Part shown: positions 9,129-18,565 of the stretch, piece after piece | How positions within the stretch are numbered: the first letter of the stretch is position 1 | Layout of the letters: every line of letters starts with the position of its first letter | NCBI GenBank assembly: GCA_038217425.1 | Contig: JBBQPM010000007.1 | Span: forward strand, 1-64,000 | DNA from: JAIEPT01 sp038217425 | GTDB lineage: Bacteria > Planctomycetota > Planctomycetia > Gemmatales > Gemmataceae | Reading direction: 5' to 3' | DNA: 64,000 nucleotides | The notes under the pieces: model-generated | What the model was told of the DNA's origin: nothing | Database searches by the model: none | What the model saw: the letters and a program-made list of their open reading frames with translations, nothing else | Translations under genes and position numbers: made by a program

Positions 9129-9384
9129 ACCACTGCGCCAACACTTCCATCGCGAGCTGACTCAGACTTTCTTCCGTCACCATCACCGGCTCGCCGCACT
9201 CGGGGCAGCCGATCGAGCCGTGATCCAGCAGCGTATTGAAGATCATGTCTTCGAAGGTTTCGCCGTCGCCCAGCGCGTAATGCGGGCCCGATTCGAACAT
9301 GCGGTCGAAGACTTCATCCGAGGAGCATTCGGCCGGGGCGACGAATCGGCACGAGCAGCACGGGCAGAGCAGTTCCAGGTGCAT
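9127..9384 (-). CDS. Small zinc-ribbon protein
   Basis: An 85-residue protein starting MHLELLCPCC, with GGAGG upstream. Two cysteine pairs (CPCCSC at residues ~7-12 and CPEC at ~65-68) form a likely zinc ribbon. Between them is an acidic segment with GDGETFEDMIF. Comparable small proteins occur in planctomycetes, without known function; nucleic-acid or protein binding is plausible. The stop codon overlaps the T-run of the opposing terminator. Confidence 0.7.
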   Translation of the reverse strand: MHLELLCPCCSCRFVAPAECSSDEVFDRMFESGPHYALGDGETFEDMIFNTLLDHGSIGCPECGEPVMVTEESLSQLAMEVLAQW

Positions 9385-9791
9385 GACGAAAACCTCCGTG
9401 AAGATTGGGATTGCTTTTTTGCTTCGCGTTTCACAACTAATGCAACCGCGATACCAATCCGCCCGCAGTTCGCATTGACTTTTTTCGTTTCCGCCCTTTC
9501 TTATTTGGCCTGAACGAGTTGCGGCAACAAAAAAAGACCATGTTGCGAGACAGAAGCGAAGGCTCGGGATGCGGAACGCTTGTAACTTGCAACTTTCGCC
9601 GTCCTCTTTTACAATCGCGCCGTCTATAGTAATGACCCATTTCGCCACCCGGAGGTTCAGGGGGGCTGCGCTGCGACTCTCGCTGCTATTGACGGACAGC
9701 GCGGTCGAGAACACATGGGGCACAACTTCCGCGGTCAGGACTCGCCGAGTTCTATCTTGCCGTATTTTGCCTCGTCCGCTATCACCCAGCC
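9385..9791. other. Divergent intergenic region with promoter
   Basis: No gene is supported here. A strong plus-strand promoter is visible at 9587-9615, leaving a ~170-base leader before the membrane protein at 9792. Confidence 0.5.
9587..9615 (+). promoter_or_regulatory. Sigma-70 type promoter
   Basis: TTGCAA (9587-9592) and TACAAT (9610-9615) are separated by exactly 17 bases. Transcription would start near 9622 and read into the membrane protein gene. Confidence 0.6.
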
Positions 9792-10325
9792 ATGGAGACA
9801 ACATCGGCAGAGTTGGCGCAGATCGCTCGCAAGCGCGGCTGGGGTCTGGCGCTCATCCTGGTTGGCTGGCTGCACCTGGCGTGCTTTTTGACCTGCTACT
9901 ATCTGGAGTTCGCCCTCAAGTATCACGAGCCAGCGACCTACGCGTCGATTTGGATCGGCGAGGTGCTCGGGATGTTGCTGATCTACCGCACGATTTGCAG
10001 CGTTTCTCCCGCGGATCCGGTGCCCACGCCGCTGGAGCTTGTCATCCGCCGCATCTGGATTGCGTACTTCGTGCTCGCATTCAATCTCGCCTCGCTCAAC
10101 ACGCTACGCGGTCACGTCGTGTTCGAACTCTTCCCCGCCATTGCGACGCTGGCGTCGTTCGCGTTCATCATGATGACGCTGCTCGTGAGTCCGCGTTTCT
10201 TTCTCGCGGTGCTGACGATGTTTTTCAGCGGTTTACTCATGGCCGCGTTCTTCGAGCACGCATTCCTGATTTTCGCCACGGCCTGGTGGCTGGTGCTGAA
10301 TGCGATCGGGTATTCCCTCTCGTGA
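9792..10325 (+). CDS. Multi-pass membrane protein of unknown function
   Basis: A 177-residue hydrophobic protein with about five transmembrane helices, at roughly residues 17-40, 52-68, 88-103, 112-134 and 137-172. There are no catalytic motifs, and the charged residues sit in short loops. I do not recognise the family. It has a good upstream promoter with a long leader and lies ~220 bases before the asparagine-synthase-like gene. Confidence 0.7.
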   Translation: METTSAELAQIARKRGWGLALILVGWLHLACFLTCYYLEFALKYHEPATYASIWIGEVLGMLLIYRTICSVSPADPVPTPLELVIRRIWIAYFVLAFNLASLNTLRGHVVFELFPAIATLASFAFIMMTLLVSPRFFLAVLTMFFSGLLMAAFFEHAFLIFATAWWLVLNAIGYSLS

Positions 10326-10544
10326 CCATGACGCTTGTTGCGGTGAGCCGGAGCGGCGTTAGCACCTGGAGGCCGGGCGGTTTCAAGTACTCGCTCCTCC
10401 GGCCGCGAATGCGACTCGGCTCGCCAAATGCTGTGCAAACTTGCGATTCCATAAGGTTCGGAAATCAGGTAGTCTCGTCAGAATCAATCGGAACTCTGCC
10501 ATACGCTGCGCGCCCCGTCGCCAACAGCAGACCAGGAGGCAACC

Positions 10545-12548
10545 ATTAGCGGCATCGCCGGAGCTATCGACCTTGTGGGCCAACGCATTATTCCGGAACA
10601 CGCCTTGCAAGCGATGGCGAAAGCCATGGCGCACCGCGGCCCAGATGAAGAGGCGTTCTTTCGACAGGACGGCATCGCTCTGGCCAGCCGGCGACTTGCC
10701 ATTACAGGAGTGAAAGACGGGAAACAACCGATCGCCAATGAAGACGGTGCTATCCAGGTCGTCTTCGACGGCGACCTGTACGACACCGCGGAGAAGCGAG
10801 CCGAGCTGGAATCCCGCGGACACGTTTTTCGTACTCAGTCTGACGCCGAGCTTCTTCCCCATTTATGGGAGGAGTATGGCGATGCCTTCTTCGAGCATCT
10901 CCACGGGCAGTACGCTTTCGCACTCTACGACGGTCGACAACGCCGACTCCTTTTGGCCCGGGATCGCTTTGGCATTTGTCCGCTCCACTGGTCTCGGCAA
11001 GGAGTTTGGCTCTATTTTGGCAGCGAGATCAAAACGATCCTCGCTTCCGGCGCGATTCCCGTGAAACCCGATCGGCGGGGCATCAACCATATCTTTACCT
11101 TCTTCGCAATGCCTGGGCCCATCACCTGCTTTGAGGGAGTCCAGACGCTCTTGCCCGGCCATTTCTTGGAGATCGCCAGCGATTCGCAAGGCAAGCGCAC
11201 CATGCGCGACCGAGTGCACTGGACCGTCGACTTTCCGGATTGGGGCAAGGAGGAGCAAGGCGGCGATCCTAAACAGCTGGTCGAACAGTTCGAGGACGTC
11301 CTGCTACGTGCGGTCAAGCGCCGACTTCATGCCGATGTTCCTGTTGCGTCGTACCTTTCAGGGGGGATTGATTCCGGCCTGGTGGTCGCCATGGCAAGCA
11401 AGCTGAGGGGCGATCCAATTCCCGCGTTTACCATACAAATCGGCGACCCGCTCCTGGATGAAACGGGGGACGCCTGGGCGGTAGCGAAACGCGTGGGCGT
11501 CAAACCGAGCATTGTCCAATGCGGCGCCATGGAGGTGCTAGAAACCTATCCGCGACTGGTCGCCGCGGCGGAAAGCCCGGTGATCGACACTGCCTGCGCC
11601 GCCCTCTTGTTGCTCGCCCAGGAAGTCCACCGCCAAGGATTCAAGGTGGCACTTACCGGCGAAGGGGCCGACGAGTGGCTCGCCAGCTATCCCTGGTTCA
11701 AGTTGCATAAGCTCCTGGGCATGCTCGATTTCATACCCGGACTGCCCGTGTCCAAGTACGTACGAAAGGCTTTTCTACGCCTGACGGGGGCGCCCCGTTT
11801 TCCCGTCGACGTGCTTCCCCGCGTCCAGGCGATTGTCGGAGGCCACAATGGTTGGCTGGATGCCTACGGCGTGATGAGCATGTCCAAGTTGCGATTCTAC
11901 AGCGACTCCATGCGCCAGGTAATGGCAGAGAACTTACCGTATGCAGACCTCGAACTCGATACGCAACGTCTTAACCGCATGCACCCCCTGCATCGGGCTC
12001 TCTCTCTGGGCGCTCGCGTCCATCTGCCAGGCCTCCTGCTGCACGCCAAGGGCGACCGCATCGGCATGCACTCGTCGGTTCAGAACCGCTATCCTTTCCT
12101 GGATGATGAAGTCTTTTCGTTCTTGGCTCGGCTTCACCCGCGCTGGAAGTTGCGTGGGTTTAAAGAAAAGTACCTCCTCCGCCTGGTTGCAGAACGCTGG
12201 CTGCCCAAGACGATTGCCTGGAAACGCAAGGCGCTGTTCCGCGCCCCTTTGGATAGCTTCCACACCGGTAACATGCCCCCTTTCGTGGAGCAACTTTTTA
12301 GTCCCCCGTCGCTCCGCAAAACAGGCTATTTCGACGTAAATGCCGTGGAGCACTGGCGCAAGGCGTTCAAAGAACTGCGGGTCGGTTCAAGTCAAAGGAC
12401 GTCGATCGAAATGGGTCTGGCAGGCGTCCTCTCCACCCAACTGTGGCACCACCTCTACATCGACTCGAGCCTTGCCGATTTGCCCGGGCTGGAATTGTTC
12501 GCGAAAGGCCGCGACGAGTCGTCGCCCGACCCGTTGAAAATCCCTTGA
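10545..12548 (+). CDS. Asparagine-synthase-like enzyme, ATT start, Cys2 replaced by Ser
   Basis: A class II glutamine-amidotransferase domain is fused to an asparagine-synthase ATP-pyrophosphatase domain (667 aa). The family begins MCGIAG; here SGIAGAIDL is preceded by ATT at 10545, with AGGAGG at 10534-10539. No ATG, GTG or TTG occurs between the upstream in-frame TAG (10470) and this site. The first conventional start, GTG 10575, would delete the catalytic N-terminus. The nucleophile Cys2 is Ser, and the oxyanion FNGE motif is FDGD (Asp75), so glutaminase activity is doubtful. RGPD is present, and the synthase domain keeps SGGIDS and TGEGADEW. It may use ammonia or form another amide. Confidence 0.8.
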   Translation: MSGIAGAIDLVGQRIIPEHALQAMAKAMAHRGPDEEAFFRQDGIALASRRLAITGVKDGKQPIANEDGAIQVVFDGDLYDTAEKRAELESRGHVFRTQSDAELLPHLWEEYGDAFFEHLHGQYAFALYDGRQRRLLLARDRFGICPLHWSRQGVWLYFGSEIKTILASGAIPVKPDRRGINHIFTFFAMPGPITCFEGVQTLLPGHFLEIASDSQGKRTMRDRVHWTVDFPDWGKEEQGGDPKQLVEQFEDVLLRAVKRRLHADVPVASYLSGGIDSGLVVAMASKLRGDPIPAFTIQIGDPLLDETGDAWAVAKRVGVKPSIVQCGAMEVLETYPRLVAAAESPVIDTACAALLLLAQEVHRQGFKVALTGEGADEWLASYPWFKLHKLLGMLDFIPGLPVSKYVRKAFLRLTGAPRFPVDVLPRVQAIVGGHNGWLDAYGVMSMSKLRFYSDSMRQVMAENLPYADLELDTQRLNRMHPLHRALSLGARVHLPGLLLHAKGDRIGMHSSVQNRYPFLDDEVFSFLARLHPRWKLRGFKEKYLLRLVAERWLPKTIAWKRKALFRAPLDSFHTGNMPPFVEQLFSPPSLRKTGYFDVNAVEHWRKAFKELRVGSSQRTSIEMGLAGVLSTQLWHHLYIDSSLADLPGLELFAKGRDESSPDPLKIP

Positions 12549-12633
12549 GGCGAGACCGTCCCCAGTAATACTGCTTATTACGCGGCCGCGCAATCGTCTC
12601 TTCTTGGCGATAACCCGGGCGCCGCCCGGATCG

Positions 12634-14019
<1,386 letters not shown>

Positions 14020-14106
14020 GGTCGTTTTCGCGCAAGATGGTGGGAGACGTCTCGGTAATTTTAACGCGTGACCGGCGCGCGGGCTACCCCGTCTGAAAAA
14101 TATAGA

Positions 14107-14343
14107 ATGGACGTCATGGAAAAAGCACGCATCCCGGTCAAGCTTCATCGTCGCGTCTGTCTCGTACAAACGGAGGACGCAATCCTCGCGGAGGAGTTGC
14201 TCGCCTCGCGCAAGCTCGCGCAGGACATCGTGGGCCGACTCTCCGAGCGCGTGCTGCTGATTCGGCCAGGGCGAGTCGAGTCGGTCTTGGCCGAGCTGCG
14301 CAAGATGGGCCACACGCCGCAGGTGGCGAGCGGGCAGGAATAA
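14107..14343 (+). CDS. Small conserved hypothetical protein
   Basis: A 78-residue protein with repeating hydrophobic/charged pattern (DAILAEELLASRKLAQDIVGRL, RPGRVESVLAELRKMGHTPQV), suggesting a small alpha/beta fold. There is no clear ribosome-binding site; ATG at 14107 or 14116 is possible. It is divergent from the DUF1501 gene and followed by a large hairpin repeat before trpE. Function unknown. Confidence 0.6.
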   Translation: MDVMEKARIPVKLHRRVCLVQTEDAILAEELLASRKLAQDIVGRLSERVLLIRPGRVESVLAELRKMGHTPQVASGQE

Positions 14344-14359
14344 GAGCCGAGGAGCTTTT

Positions 14360-14436
14360 CCGAGCCGCGAGCGTGAGCGACCGGCCAACGCTTCGGCGAT
14401 TGTATCTTTGGTCGGTCGCTCACGCTCGCGGCTCGG
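14360..14436. repeat. GAGCCG/AGCGT hairpin, copy 2
   Basis: A perfect 24-base inverted repeat: 14360-14383 begins CCGAGCCGCGAGCGTGAGCG and 14413-14436 is its complement, around a 29-base loop. It belongs to the same family as 5931-5991 and 18485-18562 and sits between a small gene and trpE. Confidence 0.9.
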
Positions 14437-14490
14437 AAATGGCCGCTCTCTCGCGGTCGCGGCTCTTGAATTGATACTCAGAGGTTTTGC

Positions 14491-16023
14491 ATGCGTCATC
14501 TGCCGAGTCTGGAAGAATTTCGCCGCCTGGCCCAGGGCCAGGCGCTGGTGCCGGTCTTTCGCCAACTCATGGGCGATACCCTCACGCCCGTGGCCGCGTT
14601 CCGCAAAATCCAGGCGGGCGACTGGTCGTTCCTCTTCGAAAGCGTCGTCGGCGGCGAACGCGTCGGGCGGTACAGCTTCCTCGCGTCTCGGCCCTTCCTC
14701 TTATTCCAGGCCTGGGACCGCAAAGTCCGCATCGACGATCCGCATGCCCGCACCCACCAGGAATTCGAACATCCCGATCCGCTGCGGTTGCTCGAAGAGA
14801 AGCTCGAACTCTATCACGCTCCGCACGTCCCCGGGCTGCCGCGATTCTGCGGCGGCGCCGTCGGTTACGCGGGCTACGACACCGTCCGCTATGCCGAGCG
14901 TCTCCCCAATCCGCCGCAGGACGATCGCGGCCTCCCCGATCTGTCGTTCGCGTTCTTCGACCGCATGGTGATCTTCGATCACATCAACAAGACGCTCGCC
15001 GTCGTCGCCCATGCCCACGTCGATCCGAAGGATCCGCAGCGTTCCTACGAGGAAGCCTGTAAACGGGTCGATGAATGGGCCCTACTGCTGCAAGCTCCGG
15101 GTTCGAACCTCGCCTGCCCCGACATCGCCACGCAGGAGAAGGTCACGCGTTCCTTCACGAGCAACTTCGCCCCCGGCGGCTACGAGCAAGCGGTCGAGAA
15201 GGCCAAGGACTACATCCGCGCCGGCGACGTCTTTCAGGTGGTGCTCAGTCAGCGAATTACCACGCAGACGAAGGCCCATCCGTTCGACATCTACCGCACG
15301 TTGCGCATCGTCAACCCGAGCCCGTTTCTCTTCTATCTGCAATCGGGCCCCGATCTCACCCTCGTCGGCAGCTCGCCCGAGATCATGGTGCGCGTCGAGG
15401 AAGACAAGGTGACGATCCGCCCGCTCGCCGGCACGCGCAAGCGCGGCAAGACCGAGGAAGAAGACGCGGCCCTCGCCAAGGAATTGATCGACGACCCCAA
15501 GGAGCGGGCCGAGCATATCATGCTGGTGGATCTGGGCCGCAACGACGTGGGCCGCGTCGCCCGCTACGGCACCGTCGAGATCAGCGACGTGATGCAGGTC
15601 GAGCGCTACAGCCACGTCATGCACATTTGCAGCAACGTGACCGGCAAGTTGCAGCCCGGCATGTCGAGCTTCGACGCGATGCGTTCGTGCCTCCCCGCCG
15701 GCACGCTGAGCGGCGCCCCCAAGATCCGAGCGATGGAGATCATCGACGAACTAGAGCCGCACCGCCGCGGCCCCTACGGCGGCGCCGTCGGCTACATCGA
15801 TTTCTCCGGCAACATGGATACTTGCATCGCCCTACGGACGATGGTCATTCACAAACAGACGGTGTACCTGCAAGCCGGCGCCGGCATCGTCGCGGACAGC
15901 GTCCCCGAGCAGGAACGCGAGGAGACGATGAACAAGGCGATGGGGTTGCTCAAGGCGCTGGAGTTGGCGGAGTCGCAGTTATCGAACGAGCCGCGGGGAA
16001 CTATCGATGCGAGATTTGCTTAA
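14491..16023 (+). CDS. trpE: Anthranilate synthase component I
   Basis: A 510-residue chorismate-using enzyme that makes anthranilate with a TrpG glutaminase subunit, the first step of tryptophan synthesis. The N-terminal regulatory domain has the feedback-site-like ESVVGGERVGRYSFL. The C-terminal chorismate-binding domain (from ~residue 235) contains AGDVFQVVLSQRI, PLAGTRKRG, DLGRNDVGRV, LPAGTLSGAPKIRAMEII and GAVGYIDFSGNMDTCIALRT. AGAGG precedes the start. No trpG is adjacent. The stop overlaps the next small gene by 17 bases. Confidence 0.95.
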   Translation: MRHLPSLEEFRRLAQGQALVPVFRQLMGDTLTPVAAFRKIQAGDWSFLFESVVGGERVGRYSFLASRPFLLFQAWDRKVRIDDPHARTHQEFEHPDPLRLLEEKLELYHAPHVPGLPRFCGGAVGYAGYDTVRYAERLPNPPQDDRGLPDLSFAFFDRMVIFDHINKTLAVVAHAHVDPKDPQRSYEEACKRVDEWALLLQAPGSNLACPDIATQEKVTRSFTSNFAPGGYEQAVEKAKDYIRAGDVFQVVLSQRITTQTKAHPFDIYRTLRIVNPSPFLFYLQSGPDLTLVGSSPEIMVRVEEDKVTIRPLAGTRKRGKTEEEDAALAKELIDDPKERAEHIMLVDLGRNDVGRVARYGTVEISDVMQVERYSHVMHICSNVTGKLQPGMSSFDAMRSCLPAGTLSGAPKIRAMEIIDELEPHRRGPYGGAVGYIDFSGNMDTCIALRTMVIHKQTVYLQAGAGIVADSVPEQEREETMNKAMGLLKALELAESQLSNEPRGTIDARFA

Positions 16024-16273
16024 CTTTCTTTGGACGCTGCTTACGATCGGGTTATTCCTTCAGGTCGCGCATCTATGGATGAAGGCGTCGCACGAGGAGA
16101 ATGAATCCCGTGCCAGACTACGAGAGATCGCTCGATTTCACCAATCGTTCTGCTTCAAGCAAAACGTCGATCCCAAGATCTATCAAGATAAATTGATCGA
16201 GGCTGCGGAAGCAAATGGTCTACTTAAAACCTACATGAGCGCCTACGTCTTCTTGAGCCGGCCGGCAAATTAG
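16007..16273 (+). CDS. Small membrane-anchored hypothetical protein
   Basis: An 88-residue protein with one N-terminal membrane helix (LLNFLWTLLTIGLFLQVAHLW) followed by a charged helical tail ending YMSAYVFLSRPAN. It overlaps the end of trpE in another frame, suggesting translational coupling, but nothing in the sequence indicates a tryptophan role. No family recognised. Confidence 0.55.
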   Translation: MRDLLNFLWTLLTIGLFLQVAHLWMKASHEENESRARLREIARFHQSFCFKQNVDPKIYQDKLIEAAEANGLLKTYMSAYVFLSRPAN

Positions 16274-17433
16274 CCAAGAATTCGCGCCCATTTCGCGCGA
16301 TGCCATGCGACCTTCTCCGCCGCCGTCATCTTCGCGAAATCGGGTTCCTTCGCCGTCGTCTTACTTACATGCTTACCATTCGCACTCGGGGCCGGGGGCA
16401 GGCTTACGGTCGTGCCGTTGCCGCTGTAGCTCATCACGTTCGTCTGCAGTACTAAATCATCCCTGAGCGACCGCTGCGGCTGGATCTTGAGTTGTTGCAG
16501 CACGCCGTGATACGCCTTCACCGCTTCCTCGGGTTCGATCTCCCCGTCGGCGATGAGCCGTAGGAACTGGATGAACGCGAGCTGATTCTCGGCGTTGTTG
16601 ATCTTTCGGCCATAGAGGGCGACGCGGGCGCCGTACTTCTTCGCCTCGGCCAGCAGCTTGAACGCATCGAGGGTGGTCCCCGCGCCGCCGCCGAGGATGC
16701 CGACGACCAGGTGCGGATCGTAGTGAACCAACTCCTCCATCGCGGCCGGGCCGTGATAGACCATCTTGAGAAAGATCGGCCGACCCTTTTCGGTGACGCC
16801 GGCGAGCGTGCGGGCGATGGCGTCGTTGATGAATCCCGGCAGTAGTTTGGGATCGACCGAGTCGGGGCGATTCGGATCGAAGATTTCCAGGAAGTGGCGA
16901 AAGCCTTTGCGTTCGGCTTCCAGGCGAAACTGCTTGTATTCTTCGAGAGCGTTGCGATCGATGGCCGCGTCGTTCTGGAAGGTGATGCTGTAAAGCCCGA
17001 GATTGGTTCCGCGCTTGCGTTCCTCGGGCGTGGGATCGAGGCGGCCGCACTGGATGTGATCGATGCTGGCGCTGCGGAAGGGCATCGACGCTGCGGCTGC
17101 GATGTTGCCGCCGCGCGGGAGGTGGATGTCGGTCGTGTCATTTGCGCGGGCCGCGGGAGTCACGTGGCTATTGTCGAAGATCCGCTTTTGTTGCGCGAGG
17201 ATTTCATTCGAATGGGCCGACATGAGCATGATGTCGACGAGGCCCTGCTTGGTGATCTGCTCCATGAGATTGCGATACTCTTGCAGGCTGCGCACCCGCC
17301 CGTCGGCCAACTTGCCGGGGCTGGCAATGCCGAAGGCCATGTCCGCATCCTTGGCGTCGGCGAGGATGAAGTCCTTACACCGCACCGGGTCGGCGTGGAT
17401 CCGCTGTAGCTTCTGATCGAGTGATTTATCCAT
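16270..17433 (-). CDS. BMC-associated TIM-barrel aldolase-like protein
   Basis: A 387-residue protein, last gene of the microcompartment operon, starting four bases after the dehydrogenase stop. The body resembles DeoC/FbaB-like (beta/alpha)8 aldolases: AKDADMAFGIASPG, FDNSHVTPAARANDTTDIH, HFLEIFDPNRPDS, KMVYHGPAAMEEL, GGGAGTTLDAFKLL and VALYGRKINNAENQLAFIQ. After a Pro/Ala/Ser-rich linker (residues ~340-362) comes a short amphipathic helix, MTAAEKVAWHRAKWARILG, with the layout of an encapsulation peptide. It probably acts in the lumen as an aldolase or sugar-phosphate enzyme, but the reaction is not certain. Confidence 0.7.
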   Translation of the reverse strand: MDKSLDQKLQRIHADPVRCKDFILADAKDADMAFGIASPGKLADGRVRSLQEYRNLMEQITKQGLVDIMLMSAHSNEILAQQKRIFDNSHVTPAARANDTTDIHLPRGGNIAAAASMPFRSASIDHIQCGRLDPTPEERKRGTNLGLYSITFQNDAAIDRNALEEYKQFRLEAERKGFRHFLEIFDPNRPDSVDPKLLPGFINDAIARTLAGVTEKGRPIFLKMVYHGPAAMEELVHYDPHLVVGILGGGAGTTLDAFKLLAEAKKYGARVALYGRKINNAENQLAFIQFLRLIADGEIEPEEAVKAYHGVLQQLKIQPQRSLRDDLVLQTNVMSYSGNGTTVSLPPAPSANGKHVSKTTAKEPDFAKMTAAEKVAWHRAKWARILG

Positions 17434-17437
17434 GATG

Positions 17438-18463
17438 TTACTTCTTGGCGCCCCACGCCGAACGCGGAATCTCGCGTCCGTTACTGCCCGATGTCGTGAC
17501 CGCGGGCGCTGCCTTCGCCGCGCCGCCGGCCCCGAGTCGCGATTCGACCGCCGCAATGGTTTCGCGCAACACGCGTGCCGAGTTCTGCAATCCCAGCCGC
17601 TCCTTCGGCGTGAGCGGCAATTCGAGCTGCTTCCGTGCCCCGCCGCACCCGACTTCCGTCGGCACCGACAGGCACACATCGTAAAGCCCATACGAGCCGT
17701 TCATGAGGGTGCTGACCGGCAAGATCTTTCGACTATCGAGCAGAATCGCCTGCACGACTTCGCGAATCGAAATACCGACCGCGAAGCCCGAGCCCCCTTT
17801 GAGCTTGATCACCTGGGCGCCCGACGTTTTCGTGTCTTCGAAGACCTCTTTGCCGACCTGGGCGTCAAAGCCGGGCCATTGCTCCAGCGAAAATCCGCCG
17901 ACCGTGGCACTCGACCAGATCGGCACCATGCTGTCGCCATGTTCGCCGAGAATCAGTGCCTTCACCTGCGTGGCCGGAACCTTCAGCTTGCGGGCCAAGT
18001 AACTCTGGAAGCGAGCAGTATCGAGCACCGTCCCCAAACCGAGCACGCGATTGGCCGGCAGCCCGGAACGTTTGACCGCGAGATACGTCAGCACATCGAC
18101 CGGATTGCTCACGACCACTAAGTAGCCGTTCTCTTTGAAGCTCGCTTGCTTCATTTGTTCGAGCAGGCCGAGGAAAAGATCGACATTGCGATTGATGAGA
18201 TCGAGTCGGCTCTCGTCCGGCTTGCGGCGCAACCCCGCGGTGACGACGACGACGTCGCTCGTCTTGATGTCGGACATATCGCCCGCGTGAATCCGTTGAT
18301 CCGCGACGAGGCTAGAGCCGTGCAGCAGATCAAGCGCGACGCCCTTGCCCATGTCGGCATTGGCGTCGAGGATACACAGATCGCTGACGATGCCCGCACA
18401 CTGAAGCGCGTACGCCGTCATGCTGCCGACCAACCCGCCACCGCCTACGATGCTGACTTTCAT
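17438..18463 (-). CDS. BMC-associated lactate/malate-type dehydrogenase
   Basis: A 341-residue LDH/MDH superfamily enzyme: Rossmann motif GGGGLVGS (residues 7-14), Asp33 favouring NAD, DTAR (148-151) and GEHGDS with catalytic His near 175. It would recycle NADH/NAD for the aldehyde dehydrogenase, likely via lactate. The residue before KP in the specificity loop (AGLRRKPDESR) is Arg80; malate dehydrogenases have Arg there and lactate dehydrogenases Gln, so substrate preference is open. A 30-residue Gly/Ala/Pro-rich tail ends GREIPRSAWGAKK. A GAGCCG-type hairpin separates it from the upstream aldolase gene. Confidence 0.85.
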   Translation of the reverse strand: MKVSIVGGGGLVGSMTAYALQCAGIVSDLCILDANADMGKGVALDLLHGSSLVADQRIHAGDMSDIKTSDVVVVTAGLRRKPDESRLDLINRNVDLFLGLLEQMKQASFKENGYLVVVSNPVDVLTYLAVKRSGLPANRVLGLGTVLDTARFQSYLARKLKVPATQVKALILGEHGDSMVPIWSSATVGGFSLEQWPGFDAQVGKEVFEDTKTSGAQVIKLKGGSGFAVGISIREVVQAILLDSRKILPVSTLMNGSYGLYDVCLSVPTEVGCGGARKQLELPLTPKERLGLQNSARVLRETIAAVESRLGAGGAAKAAPAVTTSGSNGREIPRSAWGAKK

Positions 18464-18484
18464 GGTGTCGCCCTTTAAATTGCC

Positions 18485-18562
18485 TTTCCGAGCCGGAAGC
18501 GTAAGCGACGACTATTCACTTAACTGCCGGGACGTTCGTCGCTAACGCTTCCGGCTCGGAAA
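18485..18562. repeat. GAGCCG/AGCGT hairpin, copy 3 (inside BMC operon)
   Basis: TTTCCGAGCCGGAAGCGTAA (from 18485) and its near-perfect complement ending 18562 flank a ~24-base loop. It lies between the class II aldolase stop and the dehydrogenase start, the largest gap in the distal half of the operon. Confidence 0.9.
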
Positions 18563-18565
18563 TTA

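Noticed and set aside
9569..10549. A 326-codon plus-strand open frame over the membrane protein
   Set aside because: It is an Arg-rich out-of-frame reading; the other frame encodes a clear multi-helix membrane protein.
15090..15125. tRNA T-loop-like sequence GGTTCGAACCTC
   Set aside because: It lies inside trpE and has no surrounding cloverleaf arms.
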